Shown: positions 15,722-24,600 of the stretch, piece by piece
Layout: every line of letters begins with the position of its first letter
Position numbering within the stretch: position 1 is the first letter of the stretch
DNA from: Halobacteriales archaeon
GTDB taxonomy: Archaea > Halobacteriota > Halobacteria > Halobacteriales > SKNY01
Direction of reading: 5' to 3'
DNA: 43,509 bases
Assembly: GCA_007118975.1 (NCBI GenBank)
Contig: SKQO01000108.1
Span: 1 to 43,509 of the forward strand
The notes under the pieces: generated by a model
What the model was told of the DNA's origin: nothing
Databases searched by the model: none
Seen by the model: the letters and a program-made list of their open reading frames with translations, nothing else
Made by a program: the position numbers and the translations under genes

Positions 15722-16927
15722 ATGGACGTCACCCCTGCGATTGATGAGGAGTTCGACACGTTCACCACGACTGCAACGGTCGCAAAGCTCCGGGGGGCCT
15801 TTGGCGATCCCGCACTGCGGGCGGTGTTGATTACAAACGACGACGAACTGGATGGGATCGTCACCCGACGCGACGTCATCTCCTCGCAGGAATCACCGTC
15901 ACGCAAGGCCAAGACGCTTGCGAGGCCCGTTCCCCGCATTTCGCCCGACGAGGACGTGCGCGAAGCTGCGAGACTGATGTTGACGGGGGACACGCCAGTT
16001 CTCCCGGTGTTCGAGGACGGCGACTTGGTTGCGATCCTCCGCGAGGAGGATCTGCTCGAACTCGTTCGTGACTCCCTTGACGCCATCGAAGCCACCGACG
16101 TCGCCACGACCGATCTCATCTTTATTGACGAGGACGCCAGTCTGGGGCGGACGCTCGCGGACTTCCGGGAAGAACATATCCGGCACTTCCCCGTTACGGA
16201 CGACGAAGGACAGGTCGTGGGCATCGTAAGCCTCCACGACGTTCTCGAGTTTGTCTCCAGGCAGATGGATCGGTCCCAGGGCGGCCGACCGGCGCGGAGC
16301 ATGGGAGCAGCCGTGGGCGGCCACCATGGCGGTTTCGGGGCCAGGGAGGGCGAGCGCGCAGACATGCTGTCGCTTCCGGTTCGTGACGTGATGGCCGAGC
16401 CCGTGGTTTCCGTCGACCCGGGACAGCCGGTCGATGAGATCGTCGGGGCGATGCTCGAGCACAACACGTCCTCTGTCATTCTCGAGGAGGACGGCCGTCC
16501 GACCGGGATCATCACCAAGACCGATATTCTCGAATCGCTGACATGGGAGGACGACCAGCCGTACTACGTGCACGTGCTCGGGTCGGACAACATGGTTGAA
16601 CTCGGGTGGGAGAATCTCTCCGATCGCATCGAGCGGGTGATCCGGAAGGACGCGTCACTCCGGCTACTCGAGGCAAAAGTCCATTTCCACCACCACAAGG
16701 AGAATCTCCGGGGGCGACCGCTGGTGCTCTGCAGGGTCCGGTTGTTTACCGATGACGGCATGCTCGTCGGTTCCGGAGAGGGGTACGGCGATCGGCACGC
16801 CTTCTCACTGGCACTCGACGTCATCGAGCGTCAACTCTTGGACGAGAAACGACCGACCCGGGCTGAACGGAGTCGGGAGCACCTCCGGATTTCGGAATGG
16901 AAACCGGATGAGGATCCAACCACGTAG
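15722..16927 (+). CDS. Four-CBS-domain protein with ribosome-hibernation-like C-terminus
   Basis: A 401-residue protein. Residues 5-60, 65-115, 125-185 and 220-275 are four CBS motifs (for example LDGIVTRRDVI, LVAILREEDLLELV, VVGIVSLHDVLEFV, PTGIITKTDILESL), forming two nucleotide-binding pairs. A His/Gly-rich linker separates pair one from pair two. Residues 285-390 are a different domain, RIERVIRKDASLRLLEAKVH through YGDRHAFSLALDVIERQL, whose pattern fits HPF/RaiA (S30AE) ribosome-hibernation proteins. CBS pairs sense adenine nucleotides, so the inferred role is ribosome inactivation under low energy. It lies downstream of the DUF2267 locus with a 278 bp gap holding nothing I recognise. Confidence 0.85.
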   Translation: MDVTPAIDEEFDTFTTTATVAKLRGAFGDPALRAVLITNDDELDGIVTRRDVISSQESPSRKAKTLARPVPRISPDEDVREAARLMLTGDTPVLPVFEDGDLVAILREEDLLELVRDSLDAIEATDVATTDLIFIDEDASLGRTLADFREEHIRHFPVTDDEGQVVGIVSLHDVLEFVSRQMDRSQGGRPARSMGAAVGGHHGGFGAREGERADMLSLPVRDVMAEPVVSVDPGQPVDEIVGAMLEHNTSSVILEEDGRPTGIITKTDILESLTWEDDQPYYVHVLGSDNMVELGWENLSDRIERVIRKDASLRLLEAKVHFHHHKENLRGRPLVLCRVRLFTDDGMLVGSGEGYGDRHAFSLALDVIERQLLDEKRPTRAERSREHLRISEWKPDEDPTT

Positions 16928-17235
16928 CTGGGGTACACTGTCGTGTTCCCCTATTGGTAGTACCGATACTGCGGACTGCTGGCTAAATCGCCCTATCGTT
17001 TCCACATGCCCAAACAGCGGGTATCAGGGTTTTTCACCGTTAACTCCTCATCGAAACGGGCGACTGCGCACACACGATTGATGGACGGAGCAGCAACCAG
17101 CAACCGGGGGGTGCAAACTGCGATAGGGACTTCCACCAATGATCATCTGCACCCTGGATCGCCGGCCCCAACATCGACCTGAACCCAACCAAGCGGGAGG
17201 AGCCGACAGTGATAAAGAGTTTTGACCGCGACCGA
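16928..17235. other. Intergenic stretch
   Basis: About 310 bp without gene, RNA or repeat that I can support. It must carry the promoter of the reductase at 17248; a weak AT-rich GATAAAG lies near 17212. Confidence 0.4.
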
Positions 17236-17241
17236 GGAGGT
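17236..17241 (+). promoter_or_regulatory. Shine-Dalgarno site GGAGGT
   Basis: GGAGGT lies 6 bp before the ATG at 17248 and is complementary to the 16S rRNA tail. It is notable because many genes in this window look leaderless, and it fixes the reductase start. Confidence 0.6.
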
Positions 17242-17247
17242 TGAGCC

Positions 17248-18648
17248 ATGGCCAGTGCCGCCGGGGAGGGATCGGGGGACGACGTGCGGACGGTCGATGC
17301 CGTCGTGGTTGGCGCCGGAACGGCTGGAAACTATGCCGCGGCGAGTTTCGCGACTGAAGGGTATGACGTGGTGGTGCTGGAGCGCAAGTCCGAGGACGAT
17401 GCGGGCCACATTGCCTGTGGAGACGCCCTCAAAGGCGCGAGCTCGTTTCCCGAGGTCATCCCCCGGTCGTACCTGGAGTCGGCAATCACGAACGACGTCG
17501 TCGATCATGGACGGTTCGAGATTCCCGAGCACGACACCGTTCTCGAAATCCCGGTTCCCGGCGGCCTGGCAGTGGTCGATCGGTGGGCCTACGGAAAGTG
17601 CATCATCGAAGGGGCCATGGACGCGGGCGCCGAGTTCTCCTACGACACGGTCGTCCAGACGGTTCTCCAGGACGACGACGGCACAGTCACTGGTGTCCGG
17701 GCCGTCAACGACGGCGATCCGATCACGTATCGCGCGGACATCGTCGTGGACGCGGCCGGTTCGATGTCGATTTTGCAGGACGAAGTCGACTTCGACGGGA
17801 CCACCTTCGATACGAACGTGTCGTACGATCAGTTCTGTTCTGCCTACCGGGAAATCGTCGAAGTACCGGAGGAGGTCCCGTGGAAGGACGCACTGGTATT
17901 CAAACCGACCGAACGAGCGGCCGGGTATCTCTGGTATTTCCCAAGAACCGGCACGGAGATCAATGCCGGATTGGGATTTCAGATGAACGAGCCGCCGATG
18001 AAGCTGATCGAGTCGCTCAAGCGGGACCTGCGGAACCGGCCTGAGTTCGACGGGGCGGTCGTCAAAGACAAACTCGGCGCTGCGTTACCGACGCGGCGAC
18101 CGTACGACTCGGCAGTCGCGCCCGGCTTCGTGGCGGTGGGGGACGCCGCCGGTCACGTCAACCCTACCACGGGTGGCGGGATTGCCGGCGCGGCGTACGC
18201 AGGTTCCTATGCCGCAAATACAGCGATTGAAGCTATCGAAGGCGGCAGCGTCACCGAGGCCGACCTCTGGGGGTACAATCAGAACGTCATGGAACACTTC
18301 GGCGCCCGGTATGCCGCGCTCGACGTGTACAACATCCTCTCGACGGCTGTCGACGTGGACGAACTCATGGGATTGTTGGCCTCCCTACCCGGCGAGAAGC
18401 TTTCCGAGGCACTCTACGGGGGCACGACTGATTTCGGCTGGGGACTGAAGGCCAGAATCGCATACCGGAGTCTCGGCTATCTCGGCCTTATCCTCGATTG
18501 CTATCGGGCGAAACAGCTCGCGGACGAGCTTCTCGCACATTACGAAACGTATCCAACGAAACCGGCAGGCTTCGAGAGCTGGCAAGCCGAGCGCGACCGG
18601 ATCATGGACGAGGTATACGAGACGACCGGCGCGGAGCCGAAGTACTAG
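17248..18648 (+). CDS. Geranylgeranyl reductase-family FAD enzyme
   Basis: A 466-residue flavoprotein. The FAD dinucleotide fold is at 15-45 (VDAVVVGAGTAGNYAAASF, then VVVLERK), and the second FAD motif is PGFVAVGDAAGHVNPTTGGG at about 292-311. An early CGD in HIACGDALKG resembles the PxxxCGE/D loop of digeranylgeranylglycerophospholipid reductases. Known role: the family saturates isoprenoid chains of archaeal lipids or quinones using reduced ferredoxin or F420H2. Which lipid is not decided by sequence; haloarchaea have several paralogues. Its stop overlaps that of the convergent membrane-protein gene within one CTAG. The C-terminal region is longer than in bacterial ChlP. Confidence 0.88.
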   Translation: MASAAGEGSGDDVRTVDAVVVGAGTAGNYAAASFATEGYDVVVLERKSEDDAGHIACGDALKGASSFPEVIPRSYLESAITNDVVDHGRFEIPEHDTVLEIPVPGGLAVVDRWAYGKCIIEGAMDAGAEFSYDTVVQTVLQDDDGTVTGVRAVNDGDPITYRADIVVDAAGSMSILQDEVDFDGTTFDTNVSYDQFCSAYREIVEVPEEVPWKDALVFKPTERAAGYLWYFPRTGTEINAGLGFQMNEPPMKLIESLKRDLRNRPEFDGAVVKDKLGAALPTRRPYDSAVAPGFVAVGDAAGHVNPTTGGGIAGAAYAGSYAANTAIEAIEGGSVTEADLWGYNQNVMEHFGARYAALDVYNILSTAVDVDELMGLLASLPGEKLSEALYGGTTDFGWGLKARIAYRSLGYLGLILDCYRAKQLADELLAHYETYPTKPAGFESWQAERDRIMDEVYETTGAEPKY

Positions 18649-19253
18649 CCTACCGCGTTGACCGCGTTCACGTCGATCTTCCCCCCAATGTAGAGAATGC
18701 TGCCCACGAGCATCGCGACCGCGACGGGGAGTGCCCAGGCGAACATCGTCATCATCGTCCCGGTCAACTGGATGCCCAGAACCAGGGCGACGACGGGAAC
18801 ACAACACGCCGACCCGCCAACGAGTGCCGGGATCGCCGCTAGAAATCCCGAACTGGCGCCCATTCCACACGCCCGGGGCTGCACGAGTGCCAGGTAGGTT
18901 AACGCGATGCTGACGCCGACCAGGACGGCGAGCGCGAATCCGATGCCGGTGTTGATCGGGGAAAACAGCAGACGAACGACGCCTGTATCGATCAGTGCGA
19001 CGGTATCCCATGAGGCCGGGCCGGTTCGACGCATCATCGCCGTAGTGGGCTCGGCCGCCCAGACGATACCCGCCTCGACATCCCGCCTGATTCGCAGGTG
19101 CTGGATCGCCCACAGGTAAATCAGCAGATAGCCGACGGTAACGCCGGCGAACACGCCGAAGCTGTCGCGGCGACTGGCGGCGAGGCGAATCGCCGCCTGT
19201 GTCCGACCTGCGTACGTCGCCAGGCGACCCGAGGTGCGTGAGGCTATGGACAT
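18645..19253 (-). CDS. Uncharacterised membrane protein, 5-6 helices
   Basis: From the ATG at 19253 the protein has 202 residues. A polar, basic N-terminus (1-35) is followed by about five or six hydrophobic helices. The first is FGVFAGVTVGYLLIYLWAIQ, and a later one contains GGSACCVPVVALVLGIQL with a vicinal Cys pair. I do not recognise a family for certain. A cysteine pair in a membrane helix can bind metal or take part in thiol chemistry, but that is speculation. The upstream extension to 19430 lacks coding character. It lies 190 bp from the M20 gene on the same strand; that gap shows nothing. Confidence 0.75.
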   Translation of the reverse strand: MSIASRTSGRLATYAGRTQAAIRLAASRRDSFGVFAGVTVGYLLIYLWAIQHLRIRRDVEAGIVWAAEPTTAMMRRTGPASWDTVALIDTGVVRLLFSPINTGIGFALAVLVGVSIALTYLALVQPRACGMGASSGFLAAIPALVGGSACCVPVVALVLGIQLTGTMMTMFAWALPVAVAMLVGSILYIGGKIDVNAVNAVG

Positions 19254-19443
19254 GTTGCTCCTGACAGGCTGGCATCGGCCGGCAGGACCCGGGTCCATGG
19301 CCCACGACGTCGGCGAGCATGCCACCCAGTCACATCCCCACCCGGTTCGAGACCGACCGATCGGATCATGCACGATACGATGTGTCCCAAGACACTCAGT
19401 CCCTTGCGGTCGTGAAACGTCGTTGCACAACCGTTCGGCGCCC

Positions 19444-20733
19444 TCACGCGGGCGGGTCGGCGAGTACGTCTTCGATCGTTCCCGTCAGCACATTTACTGC
19501 GATCTCGATGCTATCCTCGTCGACGTCGAACGTCGCCGAGTGGTGGCCGCTCGGATGGTCGGTCCCGACGATCACATAGCTCGCGAGCCCACCACGATCC
19601 TGGACTTTCCGCATCAGGAACGTGGCGTCTTCCGAGCCGTCGAGCCCCCCTGATTCGAGTACACTGTCGACCGCCGGGACCGATTCGGCGGCCGCGGCAA
19701 CGCGGTCAATGAGGGCAGGGTCGCTCACTGCGCTCGGCGCATCCGGGCCGAACGATAACTCACACTCGCACTCGTGCATCTCCCCGGCGTTCTCGAGTAC
19801 CCTCACAGCCCGATCCAACATGTAGTCCCGCAACGGCGTCGTGGCCCCACGAACCTCCCCTACGAACGTCGCCTCGTCCGCGATGATATTCCCGGAGGTT
19901 CCCCCTTCGATCTGCCCGACGTTCACCCTCGTCGCTCCATCGCCGTGTCGCGGGATCGCGTACAGGTTCTGGATGGCGGTCGCAAGCGCCTGGATGGCGT
20001 TTCGACCCTGTTCCGGATGCCCGCCCGCGTGGGCTCCCGCGCCGGTATAGGTTCCCTCGATGTGGGTCACTGCGAGAAACTCATCGATCCCGGCCACCAC
20101 TTCGCCGGTCGGGTGCCCCAGGCCGAGGTGCAGGGCAAGAAGGTGCGTCACGTCGTCGAGGTGGCCGCTTTCCGCGAGCGGATACCCACCACCGGCACCC
20201 TCCTCCGCCGGCTGGAAGAGGAGCTTCACCGTCCCCGAAAAGTCACTCGCTGCAAGTCGTTCGAGGACGCCGATTCCCACTGTCGCGTGCGCATCGTGAC
20301 CGCAAGCGTGCATCGCGTCGTCGTGCTTGGCGCGGAAGCCCTCGCGGACTGGCGTGTGCTCCGGATCCGACGATTCGCGCCGGGGGAGCGCATCAATGTC
20401 CACCCGGAGCGCGACGACCGGCCCCGGTCCACGATTGAGGACGGCGACGATGCCTGTCTGACCGTCGCCCAGCTGCTGGACGATGGTTTCGTCGGCACCC
20501 GCCGCGAGTGCGCGATCCCGCCACCGTACGAACTCCTCCGCGTCGGCCGGGAGCGCCCGACGCTCGTCGGCGTCGATTGCCTCCGGACCGACGTATAATT
20601 CGTCGACCCCGATGTCTCGGATCTCTTCGACCAGGCGGGCGGTCGTCCAGAATTCGCGCCAGGCCGGCTCTGGGTGCTGATGGAGCTCCCGGCGCAACGC
20701 GATCAACCGTTCCGTCGACGCGGTCTCTGCCAT
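19444..20733 (-). CDS. M20-family metallo-amidohydrolase
   Basis: A 429-residue enzyme. It begins with ALRRELHQHPEPAWREFWT, the N-terminal hallmark of the amidohydrolase (IAA-amino-acid hydrolase/AbgB) branch. Metal ligands appear in MHACGHDAHATVGIG (about 140-154) and the catalytic glutamate pair in LFQPAEEGAGGG (about 171-182). A dimerisation lid follows (about 205-320) and the last metal ligand is in GTDHPSGHHSATFDVDE. Compared with plain members it has an insert of about 45 residues after the first helix (IDADERRALPADAEEFVRW), a feature of the AbgB-like subgroup. Known members hydrolyse N-acyl or aminobenzoyl amino acids; the natural substrate is unknown. Confidence 0.88.
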   Translation of the reverse strand: MAETASTERLIALRRELHQHPEPAWREFWTTARLVEEIRDIGVDELYVGPEAIDADERRALPADAEEFVRWRDRALAAGADETIVQQLGDGQTGIVAVLNRGPGPVVALRVDIDALPRRESSDPEHTPVREGFRAKHDDAMHACGHDAHATVGIGVLERLAASDFSGTVKLLFQPAEEGAGGGYPLAESGHLDDVTHLLALHLGLGHPTGEVVAGIDEFLAVTHIEGTYTGAGAHAGGHPEQGRNAIQALATAIQNLYAIPRHGDGATRVNVGQIEGGTSGNIIADEATFVGEVRGATTPLRDYMLDRAVRVLENAGEMHECECELSFGPDAPSAVSDPALIDRVAAAAESVPAVDSVLESGGLDGSEDATFLMRKVQDRGGLASYVIVGTDHPSGHHSATFDVDEDSIEIAVNVLTGTIEDVLADPPA

Positions 20734-20787
20734 AACTGGCAGCTCACGGGCGAGTGAATTAAATCGCTCCCTCGTTATCCCGCCGGC

Positions 20788-21111
20788 TCACCGTGCGTTT
20801 CCCATTCGCTCGATCGTGATCGTCACCTGGATCGACCGGGGGAACTCCCGGGTGGCAACGTCGCGGGCGACCTCGTCCCGGCCGACGATCTCCAGGTCCC
20901 GCCGATAGACCGTATACTCCCAGGCAGGATACGCCAATTCGGAGGCATCGAGCCGTTTCTGAAGCCGAACGCGGTAGTTTCGAGGAGGGCGCGGGTGCGG
21001 GCCCTTCAACTGGACGCCCTTGTTGGAGACGAACGCCTTGATCTCCTCGACAGTTTGTTCGAGCACCGTTCGATCACCGCTTTGTACCGTTAACTTGGTG
21101 ACGAACGTCAT
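20788..21111 (-). CDS. uS10-like ribosomal-protein-family protein
   Basis: A 107-residue basic-acidic protein from the ATG at 21111. TFVTKLTVQSGD, then KGPHPRPPRNYRVRLQKRL and YTVYRRDLEIVGRDEVAR, follow the ribosomal protein S10 fold, including the proline-rich loop. It is not the canonical rps10, which in archaea sits beside EF1A. This fits the haloarchaeal uS10/mL48-family paralogue. Whether it binds ribosomes is unknown. It is divergent from the NUDIX gene, with about 110 bp between starts. Starts further upstream (to 21162) would overlap the promoter zone and are not family-like. Confidence 0.85.
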   Translation of the reverse strand: MTFVTKLTVQSGDRTVLEQTVEEIKAFVSNKGVQLKGPHPRPPRNYRVRLQKRLDASELAYPAWEYTVYRRDLEIVGRDEVARDVATREFPRSIQVTITIERMGNAR

Positions 21112-21220
21112 GCTCGAGTACCGGTCGATCGTTTGCGACGGGGAAGGTAAAACCCCTCGCAACGATCCTCGGTCATGCCTCCGACATTCTCATTACTGCC
21201 CGCCGAGTAGTACGACCAAG

Positions 21221-21649
21221 ATGGCGATCGATGCGACAAGCGCCGGGGCGATCCTCTTTCGGGATACCCGGGGCCTCCGCGAGTACCTCCTCCTCAAAAG
21301 CCGCCCGGGGGATTGGGAGTTTCCAAAGGGCGGCGTCGAGCCCGGGGAGGAGCTCCAGCAAACGGCAATCCGGGAAGTAGAGGAGGAAGCAGGAATCGAG
21401 GATTTCAGACTGATCGACGGGTTCAGGGAGGACTACGATTACGTCTTCCAAGCGAACGGGAATACGATCCACAAAACCGTCCACCTGTTCATCGCGAAGT
21501 CCTTCGAGGCAAGCGCGGAACTGTCCCGCGAGCACCGCGACCTCCAGTGGCGTGACTACGACCAGGCGATCAATACCCTGACCCAGGACGGTCCACGAGA
21601 AATCCTCGAGGAAGCACACGAGTATCTCGACGACCTCGATCAGCTGTGA
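21221..21649 (+). CDS. NUDIX hydrolase, Ap4A-hydrolase type
   Basis: A 142-residue enzyme from the ATG at 21221. The NUDIX box is complete: GGVEPGEELQQTAIREVEEE with A and G after it, at about 42-63, including the REVEEE metal-binding glutamates. The context (AGAILFRDTRG..YLLLKSRPG-DWEFPKG before the box, and a Y/F-rich YDYVFQ segment after) matches asymmetric bis(5'-nucleosyl)-tetraphosphatases of archaea. Known reaction: diadenosine tetraphosphate is cleaved to ATP and AMP, a stress-nucleotide clean-up role. The ORF extension to 21020 overlaps the divergent gene and is rejected. The next gene follows after 28 bp and may be in the same transcript. Confidence 0.93.
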   Translation: MAIDATSAGAILFRDTRGLREYLLLKSRPGDWEFPKGGVEPGEELQQTAIREVEEEAGIEDFRLIDGFREDYDYVFQANGNTIHKTVHLFIAKSFEASAELSREHRDLQWRDYDQAINTLTQDGPREILEEAHEYLDDLDQL

Positions 21650-21677
21650 TCGGGGTTGCGCCCGCGAGGGCCGGAGC

Positions 21678-22718
21678 GTGACTGGCGAGACTCTCGCCGA
21701 ATTCACCTTCGAGCTCCATGTCTGTCGGTTGGCGGAACGAGACTGGCCACCGGCGGGTACGCCACCGGGCGGTCCCTGGATCGTCGCGAGGCAGCTCGGC
21801 ACGAGAGGACGGCGATGGGATACCATCGTGATCGAGTGCGATCCGGCCGGCTTCGAGCAACGTGCAGCGTTCGGGAATCGCGGACTGGACGACGACCTCC
21901 GGTTCGTGCTCCGCAACGCCCCCGAGACGTGGGGCTGGTACCGGGACGTCCTGCCCGATCCGGGATACCCCTGGCGGTACGTGCGGGAATCGATCCATCG
22001 CGCCGCGGACCGAGGGGTGCTGGAAACGCGCCGGGAGGGCAATCGCATTCACATCAGGCGACGGTACGACTATCCGGAATGGATCCGGCGCATCGTCGCC
22101 ATCGAAAACAAACCCGACCTCGACCGCCGCGCGGCGGACGCCTTGGCCCGACAACTCGAGTACGACGTCGCGTTGGGGCTCGCCGACGAAGTGTGGGTGG
22201 CGACACAACGGAGGGACGAACGGGTGGCGCCCGCACTGTTGGAGACAATGCCGGTAGAGGCCGGTATTCTAGTGGTAGACCCCGAATCGCTGGCGTGGGA
22301 ATCAATCTGGAATCCGCGAAGCCTGCGGCCAGCCGAAACCGGCGTTCGAATCCTCGAGGCGGGCCGGCCAAACGTCGCCGGTCGATTCGAGTATGTGGAG
22401 GGTGGTGAGAAAGAGAAGTTTCGTCGACGGATTGCCGAACGCGCCTGGGAACACGGCTGGCGACGGTATATTGACTCGATGCGCCAGGATTGCCGCCATT
22501 TTGCACTCGAGGCGGATCATCCCACCAACCCACCCCGCTGTGTGGCAAAGGGTCGCCCCCAGACTGCTGCGGAATGTCACGGGAGTTGTGACCGGTTCGA
22601 ACCGGAACCGCCCAGCTGGCGGACACGAGGATGGCCTATCGAGGGAGGCCCGGGACGAGCCGTCGAAGAGCTCCTGGCCCATCAGCGCGAGCGATATCGC
22701 CCGTGCCAGGCGGAGTGA
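21678..22718 (+). CDS. DUF5787 protein, PD-(D/E)xK nuclease-like with Cys cluster
   Basis: A 346-residue protein with a GTG start at 21678. Residues 5-60 (EFTFELHVCRLAE, WIVARQLG) and the centre (YPEWIRRIVAIENKPDLDRR at about 134-153) match the haloarchaeal DUF5787 pattern. The E-x-K of IENKPDL looks like the catalytic core of PD-(D/E)xK nucleases (RecB/Cas4 relatives), with an aspartate just before the helix that follows. The last 80 residues contain four to six cysteines (CRHF, PPRCVAK, ECHGSCDRF), a possible zinc or iron-sulfur site as in Cas4/AddB-type nucleases. Nuclease function is inferred. It lies directly after the NUDIX gene. Confidence 0.8.
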   Translation: MTGETLAEFTFELHVCRLAERDWPPAGTPPGGPWIVARQLGTRGRRWDTIVIECDPAGFEQRAAFGNRGLDDDLRFVLRNAPETWGWYRDVLPDPGYPWRYVRESIHRAADRGVLETRREGNRIHIRRRYDYPEWIRRIVAIENKPDLDRRAADALARQLEYDVALGLADEVWVATQRRDERVAPALLETMPVEAGILVVDPESLAWESIWNPRSLRPAETGVRILEAGRPNVAGRFEYVEGGEKEKFRRRIAERAWEHGWRRYIDSMRQDCRHFALEADHPTNPPRCVAKGRPQTAAECHGSCDRFEPEPPSWRTRGWPIEGGPGRAVEELLAHQRERYRPCQAE

Positions 22719-22846
22719 ACCACCTCCCGATCCTGCTGGTCGTAACAACGAATCGGCGGCGATCGATACCCCGAAGGCGTTCGATCGGGGATGTTTGCGT
22801 TCCCTCGTGCTTGTGTACCGGCCGTCTTATACCTCGAGCTGTGTGA

Positions 22847-24589
22847 ATGTATCAATTGATGCCGTTTGCAATGCCTGTGGACCCCGTGCCGTTGCTTTTC
22901 TTCTGGGGATATCTGCTCGCGGGCGGCATTTCGGGCGGATTCGCAATTTACGTGCTCCGGTACCGGTGGAGTGAACCGACGGCCCGTGCATTCGGGGTCG
23001 TGTCGTTCCTACTCGCGGTGTGGTCGCTTGCCTACGTCGGCCGGATGCTCTCGCCCACACTTGCATCGAAGTTACTCTGGACACAACTCGCGTGGGTTGG
23101 GGTGGCGTTCACGCCGGTCGCCGTACTCGTCTTCGTCCTTCACTTTACGGGACGGGGCCGCCTCATCACCCGGCGGCGACTCGCGACACTTTGCGTCGTT
23201 CCGCTGCTCACCCAAATACTGCTGTTGACGAACGACTACCACTGGCTGTTCTACGAGGACGTCTGGCTGTATACGGGGGACTCCACCCCGTTCATCGCCT
23301 CTCGCGGCGGGACGTGGTTTTACGGCGTTCACATCCCCTACTCCTGGACCTTGTTCCTGATCGCGACGGTGCTGCTCGTGCAGTTTGCGTTTGTAACGAC
23401 CCACATTTATCGCACCCAGGTGATCGCCCTGGTGTTCGGTGCAACCGTTCCATGGTTCGTCAACGGCACGTTTCTGGCCGGGGTGCGCCTCCATCCCGAA
23501 CTGGATCCGACGCCGGTGGGAATCGCCGTTGGAATGGGTGCTATCGCGATCGCGGTGTATCGCGTCGACTTCCTGGGGCTGATTCCGATCGCGCGCGAAG
23601 AGGTGTTAGACGAGATGGACGACTGCGTCTTCGTGATCGACGGGGCGGCTCGAGTGATCGATAGCAACGCGAGTGGCCAGGAACTGATCGAGGTACACGG
23701 CGAGGACTCGTGGACCGCTGGGGCGACAGTTGAAGAGATCTTTCCGGCCGCGATGCGTGAATCGATCGCCGACCCTGCCGCAGAAGCCGACGGGGTAGAG
23801 TGTGAACTCTCCTGTGGAGGTCAATCGGTCTGGTATCTCATCCGCCGTCGCGAGTTCGGTGGGCTCCGCTATGCGGGGACGATCGTGACGCTGACGGACA
23901 TTTCCGAGCAAAAACGCCAGCAACTCGCAGTCGAACGGAAAAACGAACAGCTCGACGCGGTAGCGAAGGTACTCTCACACGACCTCCGAAACCCATTGAG
24001 CGTTGCGAGCGGTCGGATCGAACTGGCCCGTGCGGAAGTCGAGAATAAACACCTCGAAGACGCCGAGGTCGCCCTCGCCCGCATGGAGGAGCTGTTAGAC
24101 GACGTGCTCGTGATGGCCCGTGGGTCGCAACCGAGCGATTCCCGCGAGGCCATCTCGATCGAGCAGGTAGGCGCAGCGGCCTGGGAGAACGTGGAGACCG
24201 GGGAGGCGACGCTCCAGCAAAGCGGTGAGGGGATCATTCGAGCCGACGAAAGTCGGCTCAAACAGCTCCTCGAGAACCTGTTCGGCAACGCGGTCGAACA
24301 CGGCGGTGACGTCGCAGTGACGGTCGGCGTACTCCCGGACCAGGACGGCTTTTTCGTCGAAGACACGGGGCCGGGAATTCCGGTGGGGCGCAGGGAGGTC
24401 GTCTTCGAGCCGCGGTATTCTACGCGGGAGGAAGGAACCGGGTTTGGTCTCGCGATCGTCCGATCGATCGCCGAGGAACACGGCTGGAGCGTTGGGGCGA
24501 CGACGGGCGAGCACGGCGGAGCACGGTTCGTCGTCACCGGAGTGGACCTGCAGGCGGTACAGACGGTACCGAGGCGAACGGGCGACTGA
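22847..24589 (+). CDS. Sensor histidine kinase: 7TM-PAS-HisKA-HATPase
   Basis: A 580-residue kinase. Residues 15-245 form seven hydrophobic helices, the His-kinase N-terminal 7TM sensor found in haloarchaea. A PAS domain follows (about 255-355: MDDCVFVIDGAARVIDSNAS onward), then a dimerisation helix with the phosphorylated histidine near 378 (LSHDLRNPLSVASGRI). The ATPase domain (about 455-570) has the N box NLFGNAVEHG, G1 box DTGPGIP and G2 box GTGFGLAIV. No receiver domain or response regulator lies next to it, so it is an orphan kinase. Input signals for this class are unknown. ATG choices at 22847 and 22859 are both possible. A DUF5787 gene ends 128 bp upstream. Confidence 0.93.
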   Translation: MYQLMPFAMPVDPVPLLFFWGYLLAGGISGGFAIYVLRYRWSEPTARAFGVVSFLLAVWSLAYVGRMLSPTLASKLLWTQLAWVGVAFTPVAVLVFVLHFTGRGRLITRRRLATLCVVPLLTQILLLTNDYHWLFYEDVWLYTGDSTPFIASRGGTWFYGVHIPYSWTLFLIATVLLVQFAFVTTHIYRTQVIALVFGATVPWFVNGTFLAGVRLHPELDPTPVGIAVGMGAIAIAVYRVDFLGLIPIAREEVLDEMDDCVFVIDGAARVIDSNASGQELIEVHGEDSWTAGATVEEIFPAAMRESIADPAAEADGVECELSCGGQSVWYLIRRREFGGLRYAGTIVTLTDISEQKRQQLAVERKNEQLDAVAKVLSHDLRNPLSVASGRIELARAEVENKHLEDAEVALARMEELLDDVLVMARGSQPSDSREAISIEQVGAAAWENVETGEATLQQSGEGIIRADESRLKQLLENLFGNAVEHGGDVAVTVGVLPDQDGFFVEDTGPGIPVGRREVVFEPRYSTREEGTGFGLAIVRSIAEEHGWSVGATTGEHGGARFVVTGVDLQAVQTVPRRTGD

Positions 24590-24600
24590 GCGGAATTCGA

